Shown: piece by piece, positions 1 through 7,119 of the stretch
Layout of the letters: the number at the start of each line of letters is the position of its first letter
How positions within the stretch are numbered: position 1 is the stretch's first letter
Origin: an uncultured Eubacteriales bacterium
GTDB taxonomy: Bacteria; Bacillota; Clostridia; Oscillospirales; CAG-382
Reading direction: 5' to 3'
DNA length: 24,478 nucleotides
Assembly: GCA_900546385.1 (NCBI GenBank)
Contig: URCT01000026.1
Span: 1 to 24,478 of the forward strand
The notes under the pieces: model-generated
Seen by the model: the letters and a program-made list of their open reading frames with translations, nothing else
Databases searched by the model: none
Told to the model about the DNA's origin: nothing
Made by a program: the position numbers and the translations under genes

Positions 1-418
1 TGCGCTCGAAACGGCAGGCCTTGTCGGCAATCTCATCAAAACGAATGCTTCCATTTCGGGTGCGGAATGCGGCTGTCAGGCGGAGATCGGTAGTGCCTGC
101 ACCATGGCGGCTGCGGCTTTGGCGGAGTTATTTGAACTCGAGACCGAAAAAATCGAATGTGCGGCAGAAATTGCCATGGAGCATCATTTGGGCTTGACCT
201 GTGACCCGATCGGCGGTCTTGTGCAGATTCCGTGCATTGAGCGCAATGCCGTTGCCGCCATGCGTGCCATCAATGCTGTCAACATTTCCGGATTTTTATG
301 GAACACGCGCAAGATATCGCTTGACCGCGTCATTGAGACCATGCGCGAGACAGGGCTTGATTTGTCCGAGCCGTACAAGGAGACCTCGCAGGGCGGACTT
401 GCCAAAATAAAGCTATAG
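1..418 (+). CDS. sdaAA: L-serine dehydratase, iron-sulfur-dependent, alpha subunit (3' part)
   Basis: Deaminates L-serine to pyruvate and ammonia in the cytoplasm using an oxygen-sensitive [4Fe-4S] cluster. The frame is open from base 2, so the gene starts outside the window; about 138 C-terminal residues are visible. The family signature is clear: NASISGAECGCQAEIGSACT near the visible start, then LTCDPIGGLVQIPCIERNA about 45 residues on. These cysteine-bearing segments are the cluster-binding motifs of the SdaA alpha fold. The C-terminus ends in the usual KETSQGGLAKI stretch. The first internal ATG (104) is not the real start, since conserved sequence continues upstream of it. Whether this is a separate alpha subunit or the end of a fused alpha-beta chain cannot be seen. 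A strong terminator lies 8 bp after the stop, so this is the last gene of its transcript. Confidence 0.93.
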   Translation, partial: ALETAGLVGNLIKTNASISGAECGCQAEIGSACTMAAAALAELFELETEKIECAAEIAMEHHLGLTCDPIGGLVQIPCIERNAVAAMRAINAVNISGFLWNTRKISLDRVIETMRETGLDLSEPYKETSQGGLAKIKL

Positions 419-425
419 GGGATAG

Positions 426-458
426 GGGAGCGGTAAAAATGTTTTTACTGCTCCCTTT
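426..458 (+). terminator. Rho-independent terminator after the serine dehydratase gene
   Basis: A 14-bp stem (GGGAGCGGTAAAAA, 426-439, with TTTTTACTGCTCCC, 442-455) has one G-T wobble and a 2-nt loop. TTTGT follows it. It lies 8 bp after the stop codon, which fits intrinsic termination. A second small stem-loop, CTTTCTGC-AAA-GCAGAAAG, follows at 475-493. Confidence 0.85.
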
Positions 459-510
459 GTCCCGATAGGGACAAGCTTTCTGCAAAGCAGAAAGAATAGC
501 CGCTGGGGCG

Positions 511-940
511 GCGGAAGGATTTAATTGGATTGTGCGAATTTGTTGTTTTTGTGTGCTGATTCGAGGTTTGGAAAACCTCGGAGCTCCCTTGAAAGGTTTT
601 AATTGTTGCGGTGCGCTGATTCGAGGTTTGCAGAACCTCGGAACTCCCCGGAAGGGGAACGAGTTGTTACTTTTTGCATCGTGCAAAAAGTAACCAAAAA
701 GCATGCTCGGACGCACAAAAAGTTGCCGGTGGCAAGTTTTTGTGCGTCGGAGACCGCCGAAACAGGGAGAATTGCGAACGGACGTGAGCAAGGCGACCAT
801 GTTTCAAGGAGACGACTCCGTCCTGCGACCTCGATTCAAAGCTCTGCCGGAAGTGATTTTGCAAAGTTTTCCGGCGGCACGTGCCGAAACCGGTTTTGCC
901 TGCAAACCGCCGGCGTAAAGGCTTTGAATCGGTGCGAAAG
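511..940 (+). repeat. Multi-module intergenic repeat, left copy
   Basis: This noncoding stretch has a recognisable order of modules. First is GGAAGGATTTAATTGG (513-528). Next come two 38-bp near-identical units at 551-588 and 611-648, exactly 60 bp apart with 4 differences, each carrying a CGAGGTTT/AACCTCG hairpin. A CCCCGGAAGGGG hairpin follows, then a 13-bp-stem hairpin (666-694) and a 17-bp hairpin (710-748). Last is a segment bounded by CGATTCAAA (832-840) and TTTGAATCGGTGCGA (922-936) with CCGGTTTTGC in its middle. The modules recur in the same order on the opposite strand at 1494-1776. Short open frames here have no recognisable protein content and are interrupted by the hairpins. Confidence 0.7.
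666..748. repeat. Pair of strong stem-loops inside the left repeat
   Basis: Stem-loop 1 pairs GTTACTTTTTGCA (666-678) with TGCAAAAAGTAAC (682-694), a perfect 13-bp stem with loop TCG. Stem-loop 2 pairs GACGCACAAAAA (710-721) with TTTTTGTGCGTC (737-748), and the inner GTTGCC/GGCAAG extends it through one mismatch to a GGT loop. Neither is placed like a terminator of a gene, because the nearest gene end already has its own terminator at 426-458. Confidence 0.75.
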
Positions 941-1108
941 GATAGCTATAGTGCTGACGCAAGACTGATGTTTTTTCGAAAAAGGATTATTGTACTGCAA
1001 GCTCACAGTAGCAAGCGATATTGAAAAAGGATTACTGCTCGTTAGTTTTGGTGCGGTGGAAAGTTTGTGCTTTGGTGTGCTGAAAAAAGCTTTTCTTTAT
1101 CGGATAGC

Positions 1109-1476
1109 TTTGCATGAGCTAAAAAAGCTGTTCTTTTCCGCTAACCAAAAGTTTTCCATTTACAGAAAGCTTTACGCTTTGCTCTCAAAAGCCTCTCGTT
1201 TTCGCAACCAAAACACCGCTTGTTCGAACAACTTTTTACTGTCCTCAAAAACCGCCTTTTTTACGTACAAAAGCCTTTCTTTTGCACAAGCCTTTCCTTG
1301 CTGGTTTCAAAAACCACCCATTTTCACAAACCAAAAGCCTTTTATTCGCACAAACCTTTCCTTATTGCCATCCAAAGCACCCTTTTTCCACCCTCCGCCG
1401 CCCCTTTCAACCACCCTTAACCTACTGTCCTCAAAGAATACAGCTATTCTTTTGATCTCCGCTCTAAATTCTTACG
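1109..1476. repeat. Degenerate tandem repeat, about six units of 60-64 bp
   Basis: Units begin at about 1109, 1171, 1233, 1293, 1357 and 1417, giving periods of 62, 62, 60, 64 and 60 bp. Each starts TTT/TTA, then has a TCAAAA- or CCAAAG-type core, a C/T-rich middle and ACAA/CAAAC-type ends. The closest pair shares AAAGCCTTT and GCACAA.CCTTTCCTT, at about 1269-1300 and 1333-1364. The plus strand is pyrimidine-rich and its composition differs from the flanking genes. A 190-codon open frame crosses the array, but the 62- and 64-bp periods are not multiples of three, so the repeat exists at the DNA level and the frame is probably incidental. Confidence 0.65.
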
Positions 1477-1493
1477 CTGTAAAGCCGGAGCGT

Positions 1494-1776
1494 CGCACCG
1501 ATTCAAATCATTGCCGGCGATACCCGGCGAAGTTGCAGCTTTTCGCAAAACCGGTTACCTGATGAACGCCGGTCACTTTCGCAAAAACACCGTATCGACC
1601 GGCGATTTGAATCGTCCCCGGAGTCCAGAGGTTCGCAAACCTCTGGTGTACTTTTGGTTCTTTTCGTACACGCGAAAAGAATAAACCCGTTCCCTTTCCG
1701 GGAAGCTGCGAGGTTTCGCAAACCTCGAATCAGCGCACAAAGATAACACATTCGTACAAACCAAATTAAATCCTTT
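1494..1776 (-). repeat. Multi-module intergenic repeat, right copy (inverted)
   Basis: Read on the minus strand, this follows the same module order as the repeat at 511-940. It starts with CCAAAAGGATTTAATTTGG, then TGTGCGCTGATTCGAGGTTT with its hairpin. A TTCCCGG/GGGAA hairpin and an AAAAG/CTTTTCG hairpin followed by CCAAAAG come next. Last is a segment bounded by CGATTCAAATCG and TTTGAATCGGTGCGAC, with ACCGGTTTTGCG in its middle. It carries one copy of the unit that is duplicated on the left, plus a 9-bp hairpin CCAGAGGTT/AACCTCTGG at 1625-1646 not obvious in the left copy. No gene is supported in it. Confidence 0.7.
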
Positions 1777-1820
1777 TGGAACTTTTCGTTTGCACGGAAA
1801 GTTTTGCCCCATTCGGGGCA

Positions 1821-1873
1821 GCACAAAACGACCGTGCCGCAAGGCATAGCCCTGCGATATGGTCGTTTTGTGC
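1821..1873. repeat. 13-bp perfect inverted repeat upstream of the AraA-like operon
   Basis: GCACAAAACGACC (1821-1833) and GGTCGTTTTGTGC (1861-1873) are exact reverse complements separated by 27 bp. A smaller GCCCC-ATTC-GGGGC hairpin sits just before it (1807-1820). The right arm ends 21 bp upstream of the predicted -35 of the next operon. It could be an operator, the edge of the repeat island, or a structural element; position alone does not decide. Confidence 0.6.
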
Positions 1874-1894
1874 GAATATGGTCGGTACTTCCTC

Positions 1895-1923
1895 TTTACA
1901 AACGTCTGAAAAGAGTGTATGAT
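1895..1923 (+). promoter_or_regulatory. Sigma-A-type promoter for the AraA-like/GH-like operon
   Basis: TTTACA (1895-1900) and TATGAT (1918-1923) are separated by 17 bp. A good ribosome binding site AAAAAGGAG (1946-1954) follows, 9 bp before the ATG at 1964. Confidence 0.7.
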
Positions 1924-1963
1924 TGTTATGAAATCAACCGAATCCAAAAAGGAGTGATTTGTC

Positions 1964-3403
1964 ATGAAGCATACCCGAAAACCGCGTATCGGTATTATCG
2001 GCATGGGACATTTTATCTATTGGCCGCAATTTGAAGGTCTAAAAGAAACCCTTATGCAAAAGCAACAGTCCTTCAAAGCCTATTTTTCCGGCGAAAGCGA
2101 CCTTGTCGACCTCGGCTTTGCCGACGATATCGATACGTCCTTTGAAGCGCTGAAACGCGCCGAAAGCGCCGACCTCGACGCGCTTTTCATCATCATGTCT
2201 ACCTACGTCACCTCCGCCGTTGTGTTCCCGTTTGCCAAATATCTGCACGTGCCGCAGATTTTGGTGGCCATCCAGCCGCTCGACCGGCTCGATTACGCCA
2301 AAACCACCACTTATATGCAGCTGTGCAACGACGATATCTGCTCACTTCCCGAATTTTCCGGCGTGTATGAACGCCTCGGCGCACCGGCTCCGTTTTTTCT
2401 TGTCGAGGCCGAGAGCCGCACCGAGGAAATCCGCCGCCGCGTCGGCATCTATGAACGTGCCATCACCGCGCTTGCCGCTTTCAAATATGCCAAATTCGGC
2501 TATCTCGGCCATACCTACGACGGTATGTACGACATGAACACCGATCCGACTGCCTTTTCGCGCACCTTCGGCGCTCATGTCAAAATGCTCGAAATGTGTG
2601 AGCTTGCCGAATATGTGCATGGCGCGACCGACGCCGAAGTAAAGGCCAAGGTCGATGAAATCAAGAGCATTTTCGATATCCGTGAGCCGTCGAACGATCC
2701 GCTTACCGACCATGTCGAGGAAAGCGACCTTGCCTGGGCGGCACGTAACGCCGTCGCGCTCGATAAGCTCGTGACGAACAACGGCCTTTCCGCGCTCGCT
2801 TATTTCTACAAAGGCGAACACGGCAACGAATATGAAGATATCGCTGCCAATCTTATCATCGGCAATACCCTGCTTACCAGCCGTGGCATTCCGCTTGCCG
2901 GCGAAGCCGACCTCAAAACCGCCGCTGCCATGATGATCTTGAAAAGCGTGGGAGCCGGCGGCTCGTTTGCCGAGCTGCACCCGTTCGACATCCACGACGA
3001 TATCGTGCTTGTGGGACATGATGGGCCGCATAACATCAATATCAGCAACGAAAAACCGATCTTGCGCAAGCTCAAAAAATTCCACGGCAAGAGCGGTTCG
3101 GGCGTTTCGGTTGAATTCAAACTCAAGACCGGCGATGTTACGCTGCTTTCGTGTTCGGTTGACCGAACCGGATCGTTAAAACTCGTTTCCGCGGTCGGCG
3201 AATCGCTGCCCGGTGCCATTCCGCAGACCGGCAACACCAACACCAAATGCCGGTTTTCGATCCCGGCCTGCCGCTTTGTCGAAAAATGGTGTGCCGCCGC
3301 ACCGACCCATCATTTGGCGCTCGGCGTTGGAAATCACACCGAAGAAATCGAGATTTTTGCGCGTATGGCGGATATTCCGCTTACCAAAGTTCTGGAGGAT
3401 TAG
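1964..3403 (+). CDS. L-arabinose isomerase-like (L-fucose/arabinose isomerase fold) protein
   Basis: A 479-residue cytoplasmic protein related to L-arabinose isomerase, which interconverts aldose and ketose sugars. The N-terminus IGIIGMGHFIYWPQFEGLK matches the start of AraA-type enzymes, and LFIIMSTYVTSAVVFPFAK and VAIQPLDRLDY follow in the expected order. The four metal-ligand positions of AraA have candidates: E314 (AGEAD), E337 (FAELH), H352 (GHDG) and H450 (THH). Length is near the roughly 500-residue family norm. Overall it looks diverged from classical AraA, so the substrate may not be L-arabinose. The next gene starts 3 bp after the stop and its Shine-Dalgarno lies in this gene's end, so the two are cotranscribed and probably act on the same sugar. 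No araB or araD is visible nearby. Family is certain; exact substrate is unknown. Confidence 0.85.
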   Translation: MKHTRKPRIGIIGMGHFIYWPQFEGLKETLMQKQQSFKAYFSGESDLVDLGFADDIDTSFEALKRAESADLDALFIIMSTYVTSAVVFPFAKYLHVPQILVAIQPLDRLDYAKTTTYMQLCNDDICSLPEFSGVYERLGAPAPFFLVEAESRTEEIRRRVGIYERAITALAAFKYAKFGYLGHTYDGMYDMNTDPTAFSRTFGAHVKMLEMCELAEYVHGATDAEVKAKVDEIKSIFDIREPSNDPLTDHVEESDLAWAARNAVALDKLVTNNGLSALAYFYKGEHGNEYEDIAANLIIGNTLLTSRGIPLAGEADLKTAAAMMILKSVGAGGSFAELHPFDIHDDIVLVGHDGPHNINISNEKPILRKLKKFHGKSGSGVSVEFKLKTGDVTLLSCSVDRTGSLKLVSAVGESLPGAIPQTGNTNTKCRFSIPACRFVEKWCAAAPTHHLALGVGNHTEEIEIFARMADIPLTKVLED

Positions 3404-3406
3404 CGT

Positions 3407-5932
3407 ATGTTCAACTATGAATACCGTTCGACCACCGATGCAGGCCGCGTCTGCTTAGAGCTCAGCTTAAAGCCGTTCGGCTACGATAAGAGCCTTGAAG
3501 GCATCGAAAAAGTCTGCCGCGACTACTATAAAAAATGGGCAGCCTTGCTTGAATATGCCTCCGGCTGCTCGGTGCTGTTGTGGACAAGCGACGGCAGCGA
3601 GATTTTCGAATTCACCGGCGACCTCGATATGCCGTTCGAATGGTGCAAATACATCGGCATCGGCAACTGGGACAGAAGCATCAAAGGCGAGGAAGCCAAA
3701 AAGGCGCGTTCGCTCCATCAGCTTCCCATTTACTATATGGAAAATCCGCCGGAAATGACCTATCGGGATTTGAAAAACATCATCGATACCTTAAAGCGCG
3801 TCGGAAAAGAAATGACCGGCATGGAGATTCAGGTCGGCGAAACCTTCGATCCCGGCCCGGAATTTGCGTATTCGGCGTTCAAATATGAGCGTCATCCGGA
3901 AATCGCCAAGGGCGACATCATGGGCAAAAACCAGTGGTTACACTGCGCGGCACGCCTGCACGCCGAAAAACGCGCCTACGCCGCCTATCCGGACGGCATT
4001 CCGGAAAACACGCACATCGGCGAATTTTTGGGCAGACAGTTTATGGCATTGAAAAAGGCGGTCGGCTTTGACTACCTGTGGCTGTCCAACGGCTTCGGCT
4101 TTTCGCTTGCGTCGTGGAACTGGGTCGGCGAGCTGTTCGACGGCGAAAAATTCGATTTTTCGGGTGCAAAACGCATCCGTGAAGCCATTGCCGAATTTTG
4201 GGATTATTTCAACGCCGAGATCGGCGATACCGTCATCGAAACGCGCGGCAGCAACCTGTCCACCGGCATGGACATTGCCGCACACGGTTGCCCGATCGAT
4301 GTCATCTACAAACAAAACATCGTCGCGCCGCCCAATTCGCCTTGGGCGGCCATGGACTATCGGTTCGGCCTTGAGCTTTCCGGCTTCATGAGCCACATTG
4401 CCGAGCTTCCGAAGAACGGCTATGCCTTCCGCTACTATTCGCACGACCCTTGGTGGCTCAATTCGCCGTGGTTCGACCGCTACGACCGCAGTCCGCACGA
4501 CATTTATCTGCCGCTTGCCATAACGCGCCTTGACGAAAACCTGCAAGTGACGCATCCGTATGCGCTCGATTTCTTAACGGCGGACGATTCCTTCGGACGG
4601 ATTCCGGCGCGCGGTGCCAACGAAATGACGCCGCATATGCTCACCGCCTTCAACGATTTCACGGATGAACCGGGTCTTGTGACATGGGTCTATCCGTTTG
4701 ACGCCTATTGCAAGCTCGGCCTTGCCGACGGCCATATGGAGCGGATGTTTATGGACGATTGGTACATCGAGAGTGCCATCGACCACGGATTCCCGGTCAA
4801 CACCGTCCTTTCCGACGGCAATTTCATCCCGGCCGACAAAACTGGGCTGTTAAACACGCTGCTTCTCATGCCGGTTCCGGAAGCGGACAGTGCGCTTGAA
4901 AACGCCTTGTTTGAAGCACTGGATGCCGGTGCACGCGTCCTGTTATACGGCTCGACGCGGTATGCTTCGGAGCGGCTTCGTGCCGCGCTCGGCCTTGCGC
5001 TTGCCGCTGAGCCGCTCGAGGGCGTTTTGCATATCGAAACCTCTCTGCCGCTCGATACCGCCGAGGTCGGAAAGCGTTCGCAAACGCTTATGCACGACGC
5101 ACTTGTGTCGAACGGCGGCGTGTATGAGGTGACTCGCGGCGAAGGCTCATCCGAGGTCGTCTGCACGGCTTCGGCTGACGGACAAACGCGCGTGTATGCG
5201 GTTTTTGCCGACAAGTGCGGCAAAAACGGAAACGGCAAAGTCTTCTGGGTGCGCGGCTCGTTCCCGCACAAGCGCAAGATCGAAGGGCATCTGCCTCCAC
5301 TTTACAAGCAGACCGAAAACTTCCCGTCGGCGCTTTTGCTTCGTGCCGGCATGGCGCGCTTCGGCTATCCGATGCACTTTGAAAGCTACGATGTCAACGA
5401 CAAGCTGCCGCTCATTCTGTTCTCCAAATGCCGCGGTGCGTTGTGGTTCAATCTGTTCTCCAAGGACGCGACCGTGCGGCTGCATATGTCCACGCCCGAC
5501 GGCGCACCCGTGCCGGATAACATGGAATTTATCATCGAAAACAGCGTCGGCACGTATCCGCTAAGCCGTTGGAACCATACCGACTGCCGCATTTTTGTCA
5601 AGCAAGCGGCCAAATCCAAAATCACGCTCAAAAAGGGCAGTCCCGAAACGCATTTCGACAACGACGAACGGCTCGATATGCATGGTCTTATCGATGCCGA
5701 GGTCACGTTCTATCCGACGCACGGCGGCTCGGCGTTTATGCGGTGTGTGGATGAGGACAAGGACGATTGGGCCGTCCGCACATTTGCCGGACAGAATATC
5801 GAAACGGAATATGACAAAGAGCGCGGCTGCTATATCGCACGTCATGTGACCGGCAGACTTACCATATGCTGGCAGGAAAAGGAAAACTTCGGCGACTATA
5901 AGAAGCTTGAATTTTTGCGTCCGCAGGACTAA
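3407..5932 (+). CDS. Glycoside hydrolase-like protein (TIM barrel plus GATase-like domain), function unknown
   Basis: An 841-residue protein without signal peptide or membrane segment. Residues 1 to about 450 look like a (beta/alpha)8 barrel with many aromatics, for example QVGETFDPGPEFAYS, LWLSNGFGFSLASWNW and YYSHDPWWLNSPWFDRYD. Around residues 480-540, LLNTLLLMPVPEAD followed by ALDAGARVLLYGSTRYASE resembles the class I glutamine-amidotransferase-like domain placed after the barrel in GH42-type enzymes. The last 200 or so residues are beta-rich. I do not recognise the exact family, and the catalytic acids cannot be fixed by eye. The start is supported by GGAGG at 3394-3398, 8 bp upstream. 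Tight coupling to the AraA-like gene suggests that an intracellular glycoside is hydrolysed and the released sugar isomerised. That pathway is inference; a non-catalytic or lyase role is possible. Confidence 0.7.
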   Translation: MFNYEYRSTTDAGRVCLELSLKPFGYDKSLEGIEKVCRDYYKKWAALLEYASGCSVLLWTSDGSEIFEFTGDLDMPFEWCKYIGIGNWDRSIKGEEAKKARSLHQLPIYYMENPPEMTYRDLKNIIDTLKRVGKEMTGMEIQVGETFDPGPEFAYSAFKYERHPEIAKGDIMGKNQWLHCAARLHAEKRAYAAYPDGIPENTHIGEFLGRQFMALKKAVGFDYLWLSNGFGFSLASWNWVGELFDGEKFDFSGAKRIREAIAEFWDYFNAEIGDTVIETRGSNLSTGMDIAAHGCPIDVIYKQNIVAPPNSPWAAMDYRFGLELSGFMSHIAELPKNGYAFRYYSHDPWWLNSPWFDRYDRSPHDIYLPLAITRLDENLQVTHPYALDFLTADDSFGRIPARGANEMTPHMLTAFNDFTDEPGLVTWVYPFDAYCKLGLADGHMERMFMDDWYIESAIDHGFPVNTVLSDGNFIPADKTGLLNTLLLMPVPEADSALENALFEALDAGARVLLYGSTRYASERLRAALGLALAAEPLEGVLHIETSLPLDTAEVGKRSQTLMHDALVSNGGVYEVTRGEGSSEVVCTASADGQTRVYAVFADKCGKNGNGKVFWVRGSFPHKRKIEGHLPPLYKQTENFPSALLLRAGMARFGYPMHFESYDVNDKLPLILFSKCRGALWFNLFSKDATVRLHMSTPDGAPVPDNMEFIIENSVGTYPLSRWNHTDCRIFVKQAAKSKITLKKGSPETHFDNDERLDMHGLIDAEVTFYPTHGGSAFMRCVDEDKDDWAVRTFAGQNIETEYDKERGCYIARHVTGRLTICWQEKENFGDYKKLEFLRPQD

Positions 5933-5950
5933 AAGGCACATAAATCACAC

Positions 5951-5986
5951 AAAAACGGTTTGTCCGCGCGGCAAACCGTTTTTTTC
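5951..5986 (+). terminator. Rho-independent terminator of the AraA-like/GH-like operon
   Basis: AAAACGGTTTG and CAAACCGTTTT pair around a short TCCGCGCGG loop region and run into a T tract (TTTTTTTC). It starts 18 bp after the stop codon. Confidence 0.9.
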
Positions 5987-6015
5987 TTGCTTTTCGGAAA
6001 ACTTTGTGATACAAT
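5987..6015 (+). promoter_or_regulatory. Promoter of the polysaccharide deacetylase gene
   Basis: TTGCTT (5987-5992), a 17-bp spacer, then TACAAT (6010-6015) preceded by TGA, giving an extended -10. A GAGGAG-type ribosome binding site lies before the ATG at 6049. Confidence 0.7.
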
Positions 6016-6048
6016 AGTCGTATCTTAAAACATGAGAGGAGAATCTCT

Positions 6049-6906
6049 ATGCGATCGGTATTTATGCGCTATCCGGACGGCAAAGCCAAGGCCGTCACTT
6101 TCAGCTACGACGACGGCATTCCGCAGGATGAACGGCTTGCAGGTATTTTCGATAAATACGGAGTCAAAGGAACCTTTAACTTCAACTGTGATGCTGCACG
6201 CGGAAGAACCGTCTATGACAAAGAGCAGATCAAGCGAATTTTTCTCGACAAAGGCCACGAAATTGCCATCCATGGCGCAAATCACCGCCCGACCGGCAAT
6301 CTTCGGCCGATCGAATGCGTGCGCGAAGTGCTTGACTGCCGGCTGGCACTTGAGGAAAAATGCGGCCGTATTATCCGCGGCATGGCCTATCCTGACAGCG
6401 GCATCACCCTGTTCGGCAATTTCGGAAATTATGAAGCGGTCAAACAGGTTCTGACCGAGCTTGATATTGCCTATTCCCGTTCCCTTGCCGGAGACAACAA
6501 CGCGTTTATGCTTCCGTCGGATTTTCATGCCTGGATCCCGACGGCACACCATAACAATCCCCAAATCTTTGAGTGGATCGACGAGTTTTTGAAGCTTGAC
6601 ACCTCCACCAATGCCTACCACGCCAGAAGAACCTGCCGCCTGTTCTACATTTGGGGACACAGCTACGAATTCGATAACAACAACAATTGGAATCGCATCG
6701 AAGAGATCTGCCAAAAATTTGCGGCAAGCGACGAAATTTGGTTTGCTACCAATATCGAAATCTACGACTATGTCACCGCCTATAAACGGCTGCTTTACAG
6801 TGCCGACGGTCATACTGTTTACAACCCGTCCTTACTTTCGGTCTTTTTGGATGCCGACGGCGTGCTGTATCGGATCGATCCGGGCGAAACCGTGCATTTG
6901 GCATAG
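6049..6906 (+). CDS. Polysaccharide deacetylase (NodB/CE4) family protein
   Basis: A 285-residue member of the carbohydrate esterase 4 superfamily, whose enzymes remove N- or O-acetyl groups from polysaccharides with a divalent metal. Visible motifs are TFSYDDG (D21, D22; base and metal ligand), HGANH (H75 and H79; metal ligands) and RGMAYPDSG (motif 3). The C-terminal part includes FYIWGHSYEF, seen in a subgroup of bacterial NodB-like proteins. There is no signal peptide or transmembrane anchor, unlike peptidoglycan deacetylases, so it probably acts on a small or imported substrate in the cytoplasm. The start is fixed by GAGGAG about 8 bp upstream. It is a single-gene transcript between its own promoter and terminator. 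An internal start at residue 6 (M6) is possible but poorly placed for the ribosome binding site. Substrate unknown. Confidence 0.88.
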   Translation: MRSVFMRYPDGKAKAVTFSYDDGIPQDERLAGIFDKYGVKGTFNFNCDAARGRTVYDKEQIKRIFLDKGHEIAIHGANHRPTGNLRPIECVREVLDCRLALEEKCGRIIRGMAYPDSGITLFGNFGNYEAVKQVLTELDIAYSRSLAGDNNAFMLPSDFHAWIPTAHHNNPQIFEWIDEFLKLDTSTNAYHARRTCRLFYIWGHSYEFDNNNNWNRIEEICQKFAASDEIWFATNIEIYDYVTAYKRLLYSADGHTVYNPSLLSVFLDADGVLYRIDPGETVHLA

Positions 6907-6950
6907 CGTTTTGTAACAACCGACGCTCTGTAACAAACAAACAGTCAGAA

Positions 6951-6986
6951 AAATCACGAAAACCGGCCGGGTTTTCGTGATTTTTT
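6951..6986 (+). terminator. Rho-independent terminator after the deacetylase gene
   Basis: AAATCACGAAAACC (6951-6964) pairs perfectly with GGTTTTCGTGATTT (6970-6983) over a 5-nt loop, and the T run continues to 6986. It lies 45 bp after the stop codon. Confidence 0.9.
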
Positions 6987-7006
6987 GCGTTTTAAGACTT
7001 TGCATC

Positions 7007-7035
7007 TTGATTTTTCATATATTTTGTGCTATGAT
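7007..7035 (+). promoter_or_regulatory. Promoter of the lipoprotein gene
   Basis: TTGATT (7007-7012) and TATGAT (7030-7035) are 17 bp apart with TGC directly before the -10 (extended -10). TATACT at 7035-7040 is an overlapping alternative. The leader to the ATG at 7120 is about 78 nt. Confidence 0.72.
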
Positions 7036-7119
7036 ATACTGTAAATATATTTTTTGCCGCCGAAATACCGGCTTTTTGCCGGTGCTCGGAAATCTGAAAA
7101 TCGGAAAGGACTGTTTCTT

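Noticed and set aside
330..968. Several overlapping open frames on both strands in the left repeat
   Set aside because: They cross strong hairpins and a terminator and have no family resemblance. Such frames are expected in structured repeats without stops.
1109..1476. Possible CRISPR array
   Set aside because: The units are degenerate throughout, with no conserved repeat separated by unique spacers, and no cas genes are present.
990..1562. 190-codon plus-strand open frame across the tandem array
   Set aside because: It lies within a DNA repeat with periods of 62 and 64 bp that break the phase. It has no ribosome binding site, no recognisable domain and a composition unlike the real genes.
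1573..2004. 143-codon minus-strand frame over the right repeat
   Set aside because: It overlaps the promoter and start of the AraA-like gene and is made of repeat sequence.
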